In this document: positions 37,761 through 48,400 of the stretch, in pieces
Position numbering within the stretch: the first letter of the stretch is position 1
How the letters are laid out: each line of letters begins with the position of its first letter
From: Campylobacter blaseri
Lineage (GTDB): Bacteria > Campylobacterota > Campylobacteria > Campylobacterales > Campylobacteraceae
DNA: 64,000 nucleotides
Direction: 5' to 3'
NCBI RefSeq assembly: GCF_013201895.1
Contig: NZ_CP053841.1
Span: forward strand, 868,001-932,000
Position numbers and translations under genes: made by a program
The notes under the pieces: model-generated
Databases searched by the model: none
The model's input: only the letters and a program-made list of their open reading frames with translations
Told to the model about the DNA's origin: nothing

Positions 37761-38540
37761 GGAGAAAATTCATATTTTCTCAAGAAAACTGCTTTAAAAG
37801 CTCCGTTTGGCTGGGTTGGTGGCAAATCAACCTTAGCAAAAGAGATAATACCTTTAATGCCAGAGCATACTAGATATGTTGAAGTATTTGGTGGTGCAAT
37901 GTCTGTTTTTTACCAAAAAGAGCCGTCTAAGATAGAGGTAGTTAATGATATAAATGGTGATTTAATTAATCTGCATAAAGTTATAAGAACTCGTCCACAA
38001 AGTATCGAAATGGTGCTTAGGACAATGTTTAGAAGTAGAGAGCTTTTTTATGATATTAAAAATGGTAGAATTAAACCTAGGAGCAATATAGAAAGAGCTG
38101 CACTGTATTACTATCTAATATCCACCAGTTTTGGAAGCAAAGGAGATAACTTTGCTATGGGCAAAAGCCGAGCTGGAAAGAATATATATAGAAGTTTTAT
38201 AGCACACTCAAAAAGACTAAAACGAGCCTTGATTGAAAATTTAAGCTATGAAAAGTTAATTAAAGAGTATGATAGTGATGAGACTTTGTTTTATCTAGAT
38301 CCGCCATATGTTGGAACTGAAAATTACTATAAAATGGTTAATGGTTTTACAATAAAAGACCACGAACTTTTAGCCAATCTTTTAAAAGAAATAAAAGGTA
38401 AATTTATACTTAGCTACAATGATTGTGAGGTGGTAAGAGAGCTATACAAAGGCTTTAATTTTAAAGAATTAAGTATAAGATATAGTGTTAATGCTAGAGT
38501 AGCTAAGCGAAGCAAAGAGCTTTTAATAATGAACTTTTAA
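37761..38540 (+). pseudogene. Second Dam (D12) methyltransferase, start region defective
   Basis: The frame is open from 37761 after a TAA and contains KAPFGWVGGKSTLAKEIIPL (AdoMet-binding start motif), YVEVFGGAMSVF, and FYLDPPYVGTENYY (catalytic DPPY), so it is a D12 adenine methyltransferase. But the first in-frame ATG (37857) is after the first motif. Upstream, an AAGGAG ribosome site precedes ATTCATATTTTCTCAAG in another frame; one added A at GAAAAC would join it (HIFSRKTALKAPFG). Either ATG was lost and a base deleted, or an unusual start is used. Confidence 0.6.
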
Positions 38541-38651
38541 ATGCTTTTTAAAGGGTCTTTAATGGCTCTTTAAAAACATTACATTTTATAATATTTTATC
38601 CATTTTTTTAAAAATATGCTAAATTTCTTTATAAATTGTAAAGGATTTATC

Positions 38652-39299
38652 ATGGATATGAATGAGGTTATCGAAAAAATAAAAGACATTTTAGCAAGTG
38701 AGGGAAAGAATACTAAAGATATAGATGTAGCAAATGCACTAGGTATTAATGCTAATACTTTTGCACAAATGAAATTTAGAAACAAAGTGCCATATAAAGA
38801 AGTAATGGACTTCTTATCTAAAAAAGATATATCAATCAATCTTTTCTTTTACAACCAAGAGCTTGGCGATGAAGATAAGAGATATAAAGTGCTTAGAATG
38901 TTTGATGTTAAGGCTTCTTTGGGCGGTGGTGCTTGGAACGATGATGAAGAGTATGAAGAGGTTATTATGGATAAGAAGATAGTGAATAGATTTGAAAAAA
39001 GCAATTGCAGCCAGTCATATCCTATTGATATAATAAGTGCCATGGGTGAGAGTATGGAGCCTTACATTTGTGATGGTGATTTGTGTATGATAGCGGTTGG
39101 AATGCCTTTTAAAGATGGAAATGTATATGCTATTAATACTCCTGATGGTGTAGTAATAAAAGAGTGTTATAAATAAGCAGATGAACTGGTTTTAATAAGC
39201 TACAATCCTGTTTATACACCTGTGAGATTTCACATTTGTGAGTGTAAAATTATAGGAGAATTTTTAGGCTTGATGAGAGATTTAAAACATATAAAATAG
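38652..39299 (+). pseudogene. S24-family repressor interrupted by an in-frame TAA
   Basis: ATG 38652 (MDMNEVIEKIKDILASEG...) gives an N-terminal HTH-like domain and an S24 domain with the catalytic Ser in GESMEPYI and Lys in GVVIKECYK. A TAA (39174-39176) then stops it, but the same frame continues ADELVLISYNPVYTPVRF, HICECKIIGEFLG to TAG 39297-39299, which is the rest of the fold. It is a nonsense-mutated or readthrough repressor, 174 or about 215 residues. It is distinct from the left-end repressor. Confidence 0.7.
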
Positions 39300-39317
39300 T
39301 AGTGCAATTTTATATTT

Positions 39318-39450
39318 TTTTAGTGTATAAAAGTAGTAAAATTGTTTGTAATTTTTTATTTTTTAGTGTTTAAAAAATAAATTTATTTGCGGTATTTAAT
39401 TTTAGCGTCTAAAAGTAGTAAGGCTGTTTGCGATATTTATTTTTGTATTT
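39318..39450. repeat. Imperfect tandem repeat near the right end
   Basis: Two AT-rich copies, GTGTATAAAAGTAGTAAAAT (near 39322) and GCGTCTAAAAGTAGTAAGGC (near 39404), share the following TGTTTG(T/C)(A/G)AT-TTT. No gene is seen in 39300-39565 apart from end-binding sites. The repeats may be control or end-associated sequence. Confidence 0.4.
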
Positions 39451-39454
39451 TTTC

Positions 39455-39565
39455 AGTCTCATTTTAGCTCATCTTGCATTAAGAATGGGACTGAAATCTT
39501 AAGCCGATTTTTGAAAAAGTCTCATTTTAAATGCAAGTTAGTCCCATTTTAAACGCCGGATAACA
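39455..39565. promoter_or_regulatory. Prophage right end with transposase binding sites
   Basis: AGTCCCATTTTAAA (39540-39553), AGTCTCATTTTAAA (39518-39531) and a weaker AGTCTCATTTTAGC (39455-39468) are the same 14-base motif as at the left end, inverted; AAGAATGGGACT (39481-39492) is a copy in the opposite sense. The end proper reads TGTTATCCGGCG inward from 39565. Confidence 0.8.
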
Positions 39566-39570
39566 AAATT
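39566..39570. repeat. Right copy of 5-bp target-site duplication (AAATT)
   Basis: AAATT directly follows the right prophage end (...GGATAACA) and matches 203-207 exactly, as expected for a Mu-type 5-bp duplication. Confidence 0.9.
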
Positions 39571-39617
39571 TACCACTTGTTTAAATTGAAATTTAATAAA
39601 ATTAATATAAAAGGAGT

Positions 39618-39802
39618 ATGTATAGTAAAAATAGTTTTGCTTTTAGTGTGTATTTAGTTTTGTTTTTGCTGATTATGGAGTTTTAAGAGGTGAAAGAACT
39701 AATGGAATGTATAAAATTTGCTATTACTCAACAGGTAGTGGAACAAGAACTATAACAATTGGAGTAAATAAAATTTGCCCCGTTTCTTATGATTTTAATT
39801 AG
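39618..39802 (+). pseudogene. Broken small secreted-protein gene at right flank
   Basis: AAAAGGAG precedes a start region, but the frame holding the conserved-looking body FADYGVLRGERTNGMYKICY and TITIGVNKICPVSYDFN (stop 39800-39802) has no start; a hydrophobic signal-like KIVLLLVCI is in another frame. One or two indels split a small exported protein with Cys pairs, a type common in Campylobacter. Host DNA; its family function is unknown. Confidence 0.55.
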
Positions 39803-39832
39803 AAATTTGGCATGAAAAATCATGCCAAATTT
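39803..39832. terminator. Bidirectional terminator
   Basis: AAATTTGGCATG (39803-39814) and CATGCCAAATTT (39821-39832) form a perfect 12-bp stem with a 6-base loop, ending two bases before the metQ stop. A/T runs on both sides let it serve the converging genes. Confidence 0.85.
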
Positions 39833-39833
39833 A

Positions 39834-40607
39834 TTAAAATGTTGGAAGTATTGAGCCTTCATATTTTTCTAAAATAAATTTTTTAACAACTTCAGTTTGA
39901 AGTGCTTCATTTAATGCTTTTATTTTCTTGCTATCTTTGTTTTCAGCTTTTACAGCAACTATGTTAGTGTAAGGGCTATCTTTACTTTCAAGTGCTAAAG
40001 CATCCTTTAGTGGGTTAAAGCCTGCACTTAGAGCATAGTTTGTATTGATAACTGAAATTTCAACATCATCCAAAGTTCTAGGAAGAGTTGCAGCCTCAAT
40101 CTCTACAAATTCAAGATTTTTTGGATTTTCAACTATATCAAGTGGAGTTTTTAAGACTACATTTTTATCAAGTTTTATAAGACCCGCAGTTTCTAAAACA
40201 TCCAATGCTCTGCTTTCATTTGTAGGATCGTTTGGAATAGAAACTTTTGAGCCATCTTTAAGTTCGCTAAGATTTTTTATCTTTTTGCTATACACACCCA
40301 TTGGCTCTAAATGAACACCAACCGTTTCTACTAAATTTGTGCCTTTGTTTTTATTAAATTCCTTTAAATATGGAATATGTTGAAAATAGTTTGCATCTAT
40401 TTCACCATCATTAACTGCTAAATTTGGAACTACATAGTCATTAAATACTTTGATTTCCAAATCATATCCAGCCTTTTTAAGCTCTGGTTTTATAACCTCT
40501 AAAATTTCAGCATGTGGAACTGGAGTTGCTCCTACTATAATTTTTTCTGCTGCATTAAGACTTAATGTTAAACCTATTGTTGCTAATATCGTTGTAATTT
40601 TTTTCAT
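39834..40607 (-). CDS. metQ: Methionine ABC transporter substrate-binding protein
   Basis: The 257-residue protein has a cleavable signal peptide (MKKITTILATIGLTLSLNAA) and the NlpA/MetQ family sequence VGATPVPHAEILEVIKPELKKAGYDLEIKVFNDYVVPNLAVNDGEIDANYFQHIPYL. There is no lipobox Cys, so it is a soluble or otherwise tethered periplasmic protein, unlike E. coli MetQ. It lies 291 bases downstream of metI, likely with its own leader. Confidence 0.93.
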   Translation of the reverse strand: MKKITTILATIGLTLSLNAAEKIIVGATPVPHAEILEVIKPELKKAGYDLEIKVFNDYVVPNLAVNDGEIDANYFQHIPYLKEFNKNKGTNLVETVGVHLEPMGVYSKKIKNLSELKDGSKVSIPNDPTNESRALDVLETAGLIKLDKNVVLKTPLDIVENPKNLEFVEIEAATLPRTLDDVEISVINTNYALSAGFNPLKDALALESKDSPYTNIVAVKAENKDSKKIKALNEALQTEVVKKFILEKYEGSILPTF

Positions 40608-40721
40608 AAATTTTTTCCTTTTTTAAATATATATTGTTTGCTAAAGCACCTAATTTTACTATAAACATGTAAATAATTTAAAAAGAAAAGAAGTTTGAGA
40701 GTATTTATGTTGAGATTAACT

Positions 40722-40780
40722 AAAATTTCTTTTTAAATGTTTACAGTAAAACACTTAAAAAGAAATTTTGAGTGTTTTAC
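40722..40780 (-). promoter_or_regulatory. Mutually exclusive hairpins in the metI-metQ gap
   Basis: Two perfect inverted repeats interleave: AAAATTTCTTTTTAA (40722-40736) with TTAAAAAGAAATTTT (40755-40769), 15 bp; and GTAAAACACT (40746-40755) with AGTGTTTTAC (40771-40780), 10 bp. One arm of the first lies in the loop of the second, so only one can fully form (or a pseudoknot). This suggests a leader or attenuator for metQ, which is read leftward. No known SAM riboswitch motif was recognised. Confidence 0.45.
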
Positions 40781-40878
40781 TAACTTGTGTAACGCATTTC
40801 GCACATATCTGACATCATATTTTATCCTTTGTATTGAATTATTTAAGAATTATATTGATTTAAACTTAAAATTTTATT

Positions 40879-40908
40879 AAAAAGGTAGGGCTAATTTCCT
40901 ACCTTTTT
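40879..40908 (-). terminator. Terminator after metI
   Basis: AAAAAGGTAGG (40879-40889) pairs with CCTACCTTTTT (40898-40908), overlapping the metI stop; on the minus strand the stem ends in a T5 run. It would set metQ at a separate level from metNI. Confidence 0.7.
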
Positions 40909-41717
40909 ACTTTTTTATAGACATTGTTTCCTATCATTTGGAATATTTGAACCATTACGATAAGTATTATAACAGTATAGGCCATGATATCAGCCATAAA
41001 CCTTTGAAAACCATATCTTATAGCAACATCTCCAAGACCGCCACCACCTAAAGTTCCAGCCATTGCCGAAAATCCTATAACTACTATTAGTGTTAAAGTT
41101 AAAACATTTACCAAAGCAGGTATAGCCTCAACTAGCATAATTCTAAAAATTATTTGGAAGTTACTTGCACCATAGCTTTTAGCAGCCTCTATAACTCCAT
41201 CATCAACTTCTATCAATGCATTTTCTATAAGTCTAGCTATAAATGGTGCTGTTCCAATGGTAAGTGGAACTATAGAGGCATCTGTCCCTATACTAGTACC
41301 AACTATAAGCTTTACAAATGGGAAAAGTACAATTATCAATATAATAAATGGAAAACTTCTAAAAATATTTACAACTAAATCAAGAAAAGCATAAAGTGGT
41401 TTGTTTTCCATAAGACCACCTTTTCTTGTTAGAACCAAAACAACTGCCGTTAAAAGTCCAAAAAAAGTTGCAAAAAAAGTTGCGGTTATGCTCATATATA
41501 GAGTTTCCCACGTGGCTTTTAAGAGTATATCTATCCATATCCTATAAGCTTTTGAGCCGATTAAACCCTCAAACCACCCTCCAATGCCTAAAAACATATT
41601 CTCAAAAAAAGGAGAGTTTAGTATCTTTGTATCCATAGTAGAAAATATGCTCTCACCAACAAAAAATGGATATAGGAAAAACAGTCCAAGTGTTAGTATT
41701 AAAATTATTACTCTCAT
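40899..41717 (-). CDS. metI: Methionine ABC transporter permease
   Basis: ATG 41717 ([18 protein letters not shown]) overlaps the metN stop as ATGA and has GGGAG upstream; an ATG at 41732 inside metN is less likely. The 272-residue protein has about six membrane segments and the permease EAA-type block [31 protein letters not shown]. It partners MetN and MetQ. Confidence 0.93.
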   Translation of the reverse strand: MRVIILILTLGLFFLYPFFVGESIFSTMDTKILNSPFFENMFLGIGGWFEGLIGSKAYRIWIDILLKATWETLYMSITATFFATFFGLLTAVVLVLTRKGGLMENKPLYAFLDLVVNIFRSFPFIILIIVLFPFVKLIVGTSIGTDASIVPLTIGTAPFIARLIENALIEVDDGVIEAAKSYGASNFQIIFRIMLVEAIPALVNVLTLTLIVVIGFSAMAGTLGGGGLGDVAIRYGFQRFMADIMAYTVIILIVMVQIFQMIGNNVYKKVKR

Positions 41718-42673
41718 TTTACTAGCTCCCATATAACGCCACTTTTTTCAAGATATTGCTCAACTTTTTTACTATGTTCATCTTCTAAATTTATAACTAA
41801 AATACCAAGCACATCTTCACCTAGTTTTTCAATACGACCCCAAACTATGTTAAAGTCTATATTTAAATCTTTTGCCATACTTGTTATAACAGGATTAAAG
41901 GCTACATCTTTTGGAAAACATAGTCTAATATTTGTACCTGTTTGTGGTAGAATTTCCTCTTCTCCTAAAAACTCTCTCATATTTTCATCAGGTTGTAAAA
42001 ACAGCTCATCAATCATGCCATTATTAGTTATAACTCCATTGACTAATAAAATAGCCTTATGCGCAATGCTTTTTACAACTTCCATCTCATGAGTAACAAT
42101 TACTATAGTTATCCCAAATTCTTTGTTGATTTTCGCTAAAAGCTCTAAAATGGATTTTGTGGTATTTGGATCAAGTGCTGAAGTAGCTTCATCGCTTAGT
42201 AAAATTTCAGGATTTAGAGCTAAGGCTCTAGCTATGGCAACTCTTTGCTTTTGTCCGCCACTTAATTCGTTTGGATAAACATGGGCTTTATCTTTTAGAC
42301 CAACTATCTCTAAAAGCTCATAAACTCTTTTTTCAATATACTCTTTATCATACTTCCAAAAAATTAGTGGAATTGCCACATTTTCAAATACGGTCTTTCT
42401 ACTCATTAAGGCAAAATGTTGAAAAATCATTCCAACATTTTTTCTAAATTCTCTAAGCTCTTTACCTTTTATAGAGTTAATTTCAACACCATTTATCTTT
42501 AAGCTCCCACCTTGATAATTTTCAAGCCCATTCATGCATCTTAAAAGTGTGCTTTTTCCAGCCCCACTATGTCCTACAAGTGCAAAAATTTCACCTTTTT
42601 TAACCTCAAAATTTATGTCTTTTAAGACCTCAATGTTGCCATAAGATTTGACTAAATTTTTAACTTTTATCAA
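41714..42673 (-). CDS. metN: Methionine ABC transporter ATPase
   Basis: The 319-residue ABC ATPase has Walker [10 protein letters not shown], signature LSGGQKQR, Walker [13 protein letters not shown], and a C-terminal NIL regulatory domain (about residues 240-319) that senses methionine. Its ATG overlaps the valS stop (ATGA), so translation is coupled to valyl-tRNA synthetase. Confidence 0.95.
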   Translation of the reverse strand: MIKVKNLVKSYGNIEVLKDINFEVKKGEIFALVGHSGAGKSTLLRCMNGLENYQGGSLKINGVEINSIKGKELREFRKNVGMIFQHFALMSRKTVFENVAIPLIFWKYDKEYIEKRVYELLEIVGLKDKAHVYPNELSGGQKQRVAIARALALNPEILLSDEATSALDPNTTKSILELLAKINKEFGITIVIVTHEMEVVKSIAHKAILLVNGVITNNGMIDELFLQPDENMREFLGEEEILPQTGTNIRLCFPKDVAFNPVITSMAKDLNIDFNIVWGRIEKLGEDVLGILVINLEDEHSKKVEQYLEKSGVIWELVK

Positions 42674-45309
42674 CCAAAACTCCTAAGTTCACTTTCAACT
42701 TTTTGTAATTTTTCTTTTGCACTATTTAATCCATCTTTATTTGTTTGTATAACTTCTTTTGGTGCATTTGCAACAAATTTTTCATTATTTAGCATATTTT
42801 CAAGTTTTGCTATCTCTTTTTCAAGTTTAGTTTTTTGTGAGTTTAGTCTAGTTTTTATAGCACTTGTATCAATCCCATCAAGTGGAATAAATACAGATAA
42901 ATTCTCACTAACATCAACAACTGAATTATCAATCTTTTTATCAACAAAACTTATACTATCACACTTCGCTAAAAGATTTATATATCTTGTATAATCATCT
43001 AAATTTATATCTAAATTATCGTTTAGTTTTACAAATGCCTTATCTATCTTTGAGTTTCCTAAATCCACAGCTGCTTTTGCTCGTCTTACTGCAATTATAC
43101 TTTCTATAACTACATTAAATAAATTTTGAGTATCTTCATCTACTTCTTTTACTTTTGGATATTTTGATACCATTATTGAGGTACTATTTTCTAGGCTTGT
43201 TCCACTTAGTTCATGGTATAAATACTCACTTAAAAATGGCATAAACGGACTAAGTAGTTTCATTGACTCTTTAAAAATCGCACCAAGTTCGGCTACGCTG
43301 TCACTATTTGCTTTGCTAAGTTCAATTCCCCAATCACAAAATTCATCCCATAAAAACTTATATATTGTGTTTGCAGCATCATTAAATCTATACTCATCAA
43401 TGTTTTTTCTAACTTCATTTACACAAATTTGAAATCTACTTTCTAAGTATTTGCCTAAATTTGTCTTCATTTCACAATCTTTTAAATCAACAAAAGTATC
43501 TCTTTTTAAAAGTAGATATTTGTGTGCATTATAGAGTTTGTTTGTGAAATTTCTTACTTGAAGTAATTTTTCATCACTAAGCCTAATATCTCTTCCTTGA
43601 ACCGCTAAAAGTGCAAGAGTAAAACGTAAAATATCAGCGCTGTATTCATTAATCATATTTAAAGGATCGATCACATTGCCTTTACTTTTACTCATTTTAT
43701 TGCCATCTTTATCTTTAACCAAAGCATGAAGATAGATATCTTTAAATGGCAATTTCTCTACAGCATTTTTACTTTGAAACATCATTCTAGCAACCCAAAA
43801 AAATAGTATATCAAAGCCAGTTATTAGCATTGTATTTGGATAGAACTCTTTAAGGTCGTTTTCAAACCATTTTTCACCCTTTAAAGCCTCGCCATTTCCC
43901 CAGCCAAGGGTTGAAATAGGCCAAAGTCCAGAACTAAACCACGTATCAAGAACATCAGGGTCTTGGTGGAAATTTTTACTTTGACATTTTGGACAACACT
44001 CTGGTTTATCCTCTTCATCTGCCCAAATATGTCCACAATCATCGCAATAAAATACAGGAATTTGATGTCCCCACCAAAGTTGGCGAGATATACACCAATC
44101 TCTAAGTTCTCTCATCCAAGCATTAAAACTATTTATCCAGTGAGCTGGGTAGAAAGTAGCGCCACCTTCATTTACCATTTTTATGGCGTTGTCAGCTATC
44201 TCGCTTTTTACAAACCATTGTTTTGAGATGTATGGCTCAACAACATTTTTACACCTATAGCAATACCCAACTTGATTTGTGTAATCTTCTATCTTTTCAA
44301 CATTGCCAAGTTTGCTAAGTTCTTCAACTATTATGTCTCTAGCCTCTAGTCTTTCAAGCCCTGCAAATTTGCCACACTCATTATTTAAAATACCTTTTTC
44401 ATCAAAGATAGTTATAAACTCTAAATTATGTCTTTTTCCAACTTCATAGTCATTTAAGTCATGCGCAGGAGTTACTTTTACAATTCCTGTTCCAAACTCC
44501 ATATCAACATACTCATCAGCTATTATTTCAATTTCTCTATTTATAATAGGTAAAACTACTTTTTTTCCTATTAAATTTGTATATCTTTCATCACTTGGAT
44601 TTACCATAACAGCACTATCACCAAAGTATGTTTCAGGTCTTGTTGTAGCTAAAACTATATACTCATCACTATCTTTAAAGTAGTATTTTAAATGATATAA
44701 TTTGCCTTTATGCTCTTTATGCTCAACTTCAATATCGCTTAATGCTCCATCGTGAGTACACCAATTTATCATATAGTTGTTTCGCTCAATAATTCCTTTA
44801 TTATAAAGATTTACGAAGGCTTTTTTAACGGCTTTTTTAAGCCCTTCATCCATTGTGAAACGCTCTCTACTCCAAACAGGAGTAATTCCAAGTTTTCTCA
44901 TTTGATGAACTATGGATCCGCCACTTTGTTCTTTCCATTCCCAAACTTTTTTTACAAACTCATCTCTACCAATATCTTCTTTTTTAACACCTTGTACTAA
45001 AAGCTGTTTTTCAACAACATTTTGAGTAGCAATACCAGCATGATCAAGCCCTGGTTGATACAATGTTTTATATCCATCCATTCTTTTATATCTTGTCATA
45101 ATATCTTGCAATGTAAAGGTTAGGGCGTGTCCTATATGTAAAACACCTGTAACATTTGGAGGTGGCATCATTATGCAAAATGTTTTATCTTTACCATTTT
45201 TATTTTGCTCTATAATTTCTTTATTTCCATCAATTTCAAAATATCCACGCTCTTCACATATTTTATAAAATTTATCTTCAATCTGTTTTGGATCATAAAA
45301 TTCAGCCAT
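42670..45309 (-). CDS. valS: Valyl-tRNA synthetase
   Basis: The 879-residue class I synthetase has the HIGH motif ([13 protein letters not shown], about residues 51-63), the KMSKS motif ([13 protein letters not shown], near residue 535), the editing (CP1) domain with [17 protein letters not shown], and a C-terminal coiled coil (ETLNSQK-type [13 protein letters not shown]). Length is normal. It charges tRNA-Val. It is cotranscribed with metNI. Confidence 0.98.
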   Translation of the reverse strand: MAEFYDPKQIEDKFYKICEERGYFEIDGNKEIIEQNKNGKDKTFCIMMPPPNVTGVLHIGHALTFTLQDIMTRYKRMDGYKTLYQPGLDHAGIATQNVVEKQLLVQGVKKEDIGRDEFVKKVWEWKEQSGGSIVHQMRKLGITPVWSRERFTMDEGLKKAVKKAFVNLYNKGIIERNNYMINWCTHDGALSDIEVEHKEHKGKLYHLKYYFKDSDEYIVLATTRPETYFGDSAVMVNPSDERYTNLIGKKVVLPIINREIEIIADEYVDMEFGTGIVKVTPAHDLNDYEVGKRHNLEFITIFDEKGILNNECGKFAGLERLEARDIIVEELSKLGNVEKIEDYTNQVGYCYRCKNVVEPYISKQWFVKSEIADNAIKMVNEGGATFYPAHWINSFNAWMRELRDWCISRQLWWGHQIPVFYCDDCGHIWADEEDKPECCPKCQSKNFHQDPDVLDTWFSSGLWPISTLGWGNGEALKGEKWFENDLKEFYPNTMLITGFDILFFWVARMMFQSKNAVEKLPFKDIYLHALVKDKDGNKMSKSKGNVIDPLNMINEYSADILRFTLALLAVQGRDIRLSDEKLLQVRNFTNKLYNAHKYLLLKRDTFVDLKDCEMKTNLGKYLESRFQICVNEVRKNIDEYRFNDAANTIYKFLWDEFCDWGIELSKANSDSVAELGAIFKESMKLLSPFMPFLSEYLYHELSGTSLENSTSIMVSKYPKVKEVDEDTQNLFNVVIESIIAVRRAKAAVDLGNSKIDKAFVKLNDNLDINLDDYTRYINLLAKCDSISFVDKKIDNSVVDVSENLSVFIPLDGIDTSAIKTRLNSQKTKLEKEIAKLENMLNNEKFVANAPKEVIQTNKDGLNSAKEKLQKVESELRSFG

Positions 45310-45428
45310 TTAACTATCCTTATTAAATTTGTAAGCTAATATTTTATCTAAAATAGGTTGATAAAATGATAAAATTTTAAATCAAAAAGCTCTGCTTTAA
45401 AAAAAAGCATTTAAAAACTAGATAGTTC

Positions 45429-45452
45429 AAGACTAGCAAATTCGCTAGTCTT
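45429..45452. terminator. Terminator after the macroglobulin gene
   Basis: AAGACTAGC (45429-45437) and GCTAGTCTT (45444-45452) form a perfect 9-bp stem two bases beyond the gene stop (leftward). The T run is weak. Confidence 0.6.
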
Positions 45453-45454
45453 AT

Positions 45455-48400
45455 TTAATCTTTAACTTCAAATTCTTCTAACTCTAAATCATAATCCCAA
45501 AGATCTTCATTTTGCATAAGTTCTACTTTTATAGCAGGAAGTTTGCATTTACCGCTCATTATAACCTTTAAAGGTGTATAAAATACCTGTTTATATTTAA
45601 TCGGTTCTAAGAAATTGATAACTTTATAATCTTTGATATCTTTATACTCAAAAGATATGCTATCTTTGGTTGATTTTTTTCTTTGTATTCCAAAGATTCT
45701 CTCATTTACAACCTCAAAACAAGAACTTATTTGCTCATCAACTAGTACATTTGGAACATAGATTCTATTAGAAAGTAGTGTAGCCTTTGAAAATATAGTT
45801 TGGTTTAATTTTAGCTCATTAAGACTTAATCTATTTCCATCTATATCTACAAAATCTCTATAGATATGAATTTGCTCATTTTGTTTATAAAAATCATCAT
45901 TTACAACAGGAAGAGTATGTTTAATAGGCAGTTTTTCATTTCCAAAACTAAGCAGGCTATAATATAGTGGAGTATCTGTGGAAATTTTAAAACTATTGCT
46001 ATCATTCATATTTAAAACCACATCTGCAAAACTATCATAATTTTTTGATTCACCATTAAGGCTAATTGTATATTTTATGGACTCTGTGCTTTTGTTAAAG
46101 TAGTTATTAAACGCTCTTAAGACAAAGGCTTTTTTCTGTGTGCTATTTAGATTATTTAACTCACTAGATAAAAACTTAGCCATATTCTCTGAAATCTCAT
46201 TTGGCTTAAAGTGCTTTGAATGTATATAAAGAGCAAAAGCTATATTTCTAATATTTGAGTCAAAATTTACATTATAATTATCAAATTTTATATCGTTAAA
46301 ATTGTAGTTATCAATCTCGCTTATAACACTGCTAAGCTCTATATCAAGGCCATTATCTTTTAAAATTGCTGCCATCATATAAAGAGTCACTAGGTTGTGT
46401 TTATAAATTTGATTATCAAAAAGATAGTTTATCTGACTTATGGAAAGCTTTTTATATTCATTTAGGATATATGCAGAATAGATAGTGTGAAATGGGTCTT
46501 GATGAGGCATTTTAAGATATGAAAATATAAGCTCTTTTTGAGATTTTCCTAATAAATTTCTATCTTTATCAACTTTAAGCAAAACATCGCTTGTATATAT
46601 AGAAGCTAGTATATTTGTGTCACTAAATTTGCTCCAGTATCCAAAGCTACCATTGTCCTTTAATCTTGATATTAAAGTAGTTATGCCACTTTTAATATTA
46701 TCTTCAATCTCTCTTTGTTTGCTCTTGTCATCTATATCTAAATTTGCCATTGCTAATATTTTTGTGCTTATTTGCTCTGTGCAACCATAAGGGTATTTGA
46801 TAATCTCTTTGGCTAAATTTGAAAAAACACCTTTTGGAGAGCTAGATGTGTTTATATATAAAGTTTTATAACTATCATCAGATATATTAAAGTCTTGATA
46901 GGTTTCAATAAATCCATTTTTAAGGTATCTGCTGTTTGGATATGGGCTAATTACATTTAAATTTGTAATATGGTTAAATTTGCTGCTTTCATCTTCTGTT
47001 AAGTTTATAGTAAATTTCGCATTTCCAAGATTTAAAGCTGAAATTTTACCTTTAATCTGAACGCTTTCAAGAGGTTTTAAAGTTATATTTTGCTCTTTAA
47101 ATGTGATATTTAAATTTGGGCTTGAGTTTATATCAAATTTTAAATCTTTTTTCTCATTTGTTGTATTGATTATAGTAATAGGCAAATCTAACTCATCACC
47201 TTTTGTTAAGTAAGTCATGACACTTGGCTTGATTACCACATCATCTTTTACCTCAGTATATCTATTTTTAGAGTTAATCTTCTCTTCGTTTAAAGAAATA
47301 GCAGTAACTCTAACTTTTGAGTTAAAATTTACAGGACTTTTAAAGCTAAAACTTGCTTCACCTTTTTCATCTGTCATTAGGTATTTAACAATTTTAAAAG
47401 TTTTTAAATCTTTTGCTTTTACAGGGTTTAAATCTCTTTTCCTAGCCATCTCAAGCATAGCATCACCACCAAAGCTTAGTGCCTTTGCATTACTTATATA
47501 TGTACTTAAAAGATCATATATATCGTAATTATAAACATTTATAGGCATTGTTATATCAAAGTATTTAAATGCATCTAGCTCTTTTTGATTTACTATTTGC
47601 AACACACCCTCATCAACTATAAAAATAGCTATTTTGGAGTTTGGATCTGTTTTAACTTTAATGTTTATTGGCTCATTGTTCTTAGATCTTGATGGAACTT
47701 TAAGTTTTAACTCCGCTTTATGAGCGCTTTTATTAACCTTTATAGATTTGTTAGCATATGTTCTTAAAGGAGTTGCTAAAGGCTTTGTATCTCTAATTAT
47801 AGTAGCGTTAATATGACCTTTTTTAAAATCTTTTGGAAGCTTAAAACTAGCTAAGGCTTTATTGTCTTTAAACTCAACTATCTGATAGTCTAAAACCTTT
47901 TCATCTACAAGTGATATTATGGCAGTTCCATCTTTTATAGATGAAATTATATTAACTTTTATCTCATCATCTGGGCTAAAAACATCTTTATTAAAAGTAA
48001 TTTTAGCTTTTTTCATATCTTTTGTGGATTTTGCTCCATATCCGCCCCAGCCACTAACATAAACCTCAAAACTAGCACTGCTACCATTTAAATAGTCATT
48101 TGCAACAACTACATAATTTCCACCATTTTCAAATTTATATGTGAAGTTATCTTCTTTAACGCCAAAGCTATCAACTAAGTTTATCTCTTTTTGCTCTTCA
48201 TAGTTATTATCGCTTAATACATAGTTCCAAGATATTTGATATATTGAGATATTTAAATTTGGGCTAAGTCTTTTTTTACTAAAAGAATCAAGGCTTAAAA
48301 GTTCAAATTTTACACTCTCTTTGCTATCTATAAAATCCCTATCTCCTTTTATGCCTGTGAGTGTTTTATATGGATATATTGTTAGGTTTTTATATTCGCT

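Larger units (their letters stand above)
208..39565 (+). mobile_element. Complete Mu-like prophage with Mu-type head and P2-type contractile tail (39,358 bp)
   Basis: The ends begin TGT and, read inward on opposite strands, match at 20 of 26 positions, sharing TTTAAAATGRGACT, which recurs as internal sites at both ends. A perfect AAATT duplication flanks the element. Inside are MuA (DDE transposase), MuB (AAA ATPase), Gam, gp16/GemA, Mor, a Mu-type head module and a P2-type tail module, the same chimera as the Campylobacter Mu-like element class known from C. jejuni CJIE1. All essential morphogenesis genes appear open. A second Dam and a right-end repressor are damaged, so it may be transposition-competent with some decay. 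Confidence 0.95.

Noticed and set aside
39300-39454. A gene in the right-end region
   Set aside because: Frames are short and AT-rich without ribosome sites; only repeats and end sites are seen.
40722-40780. A known SAM riboswitch upstream of metQ
   Set aside because: The interleaved perfect stems do not match a SAM-I or SAM-II core as far as I can tell by eye.
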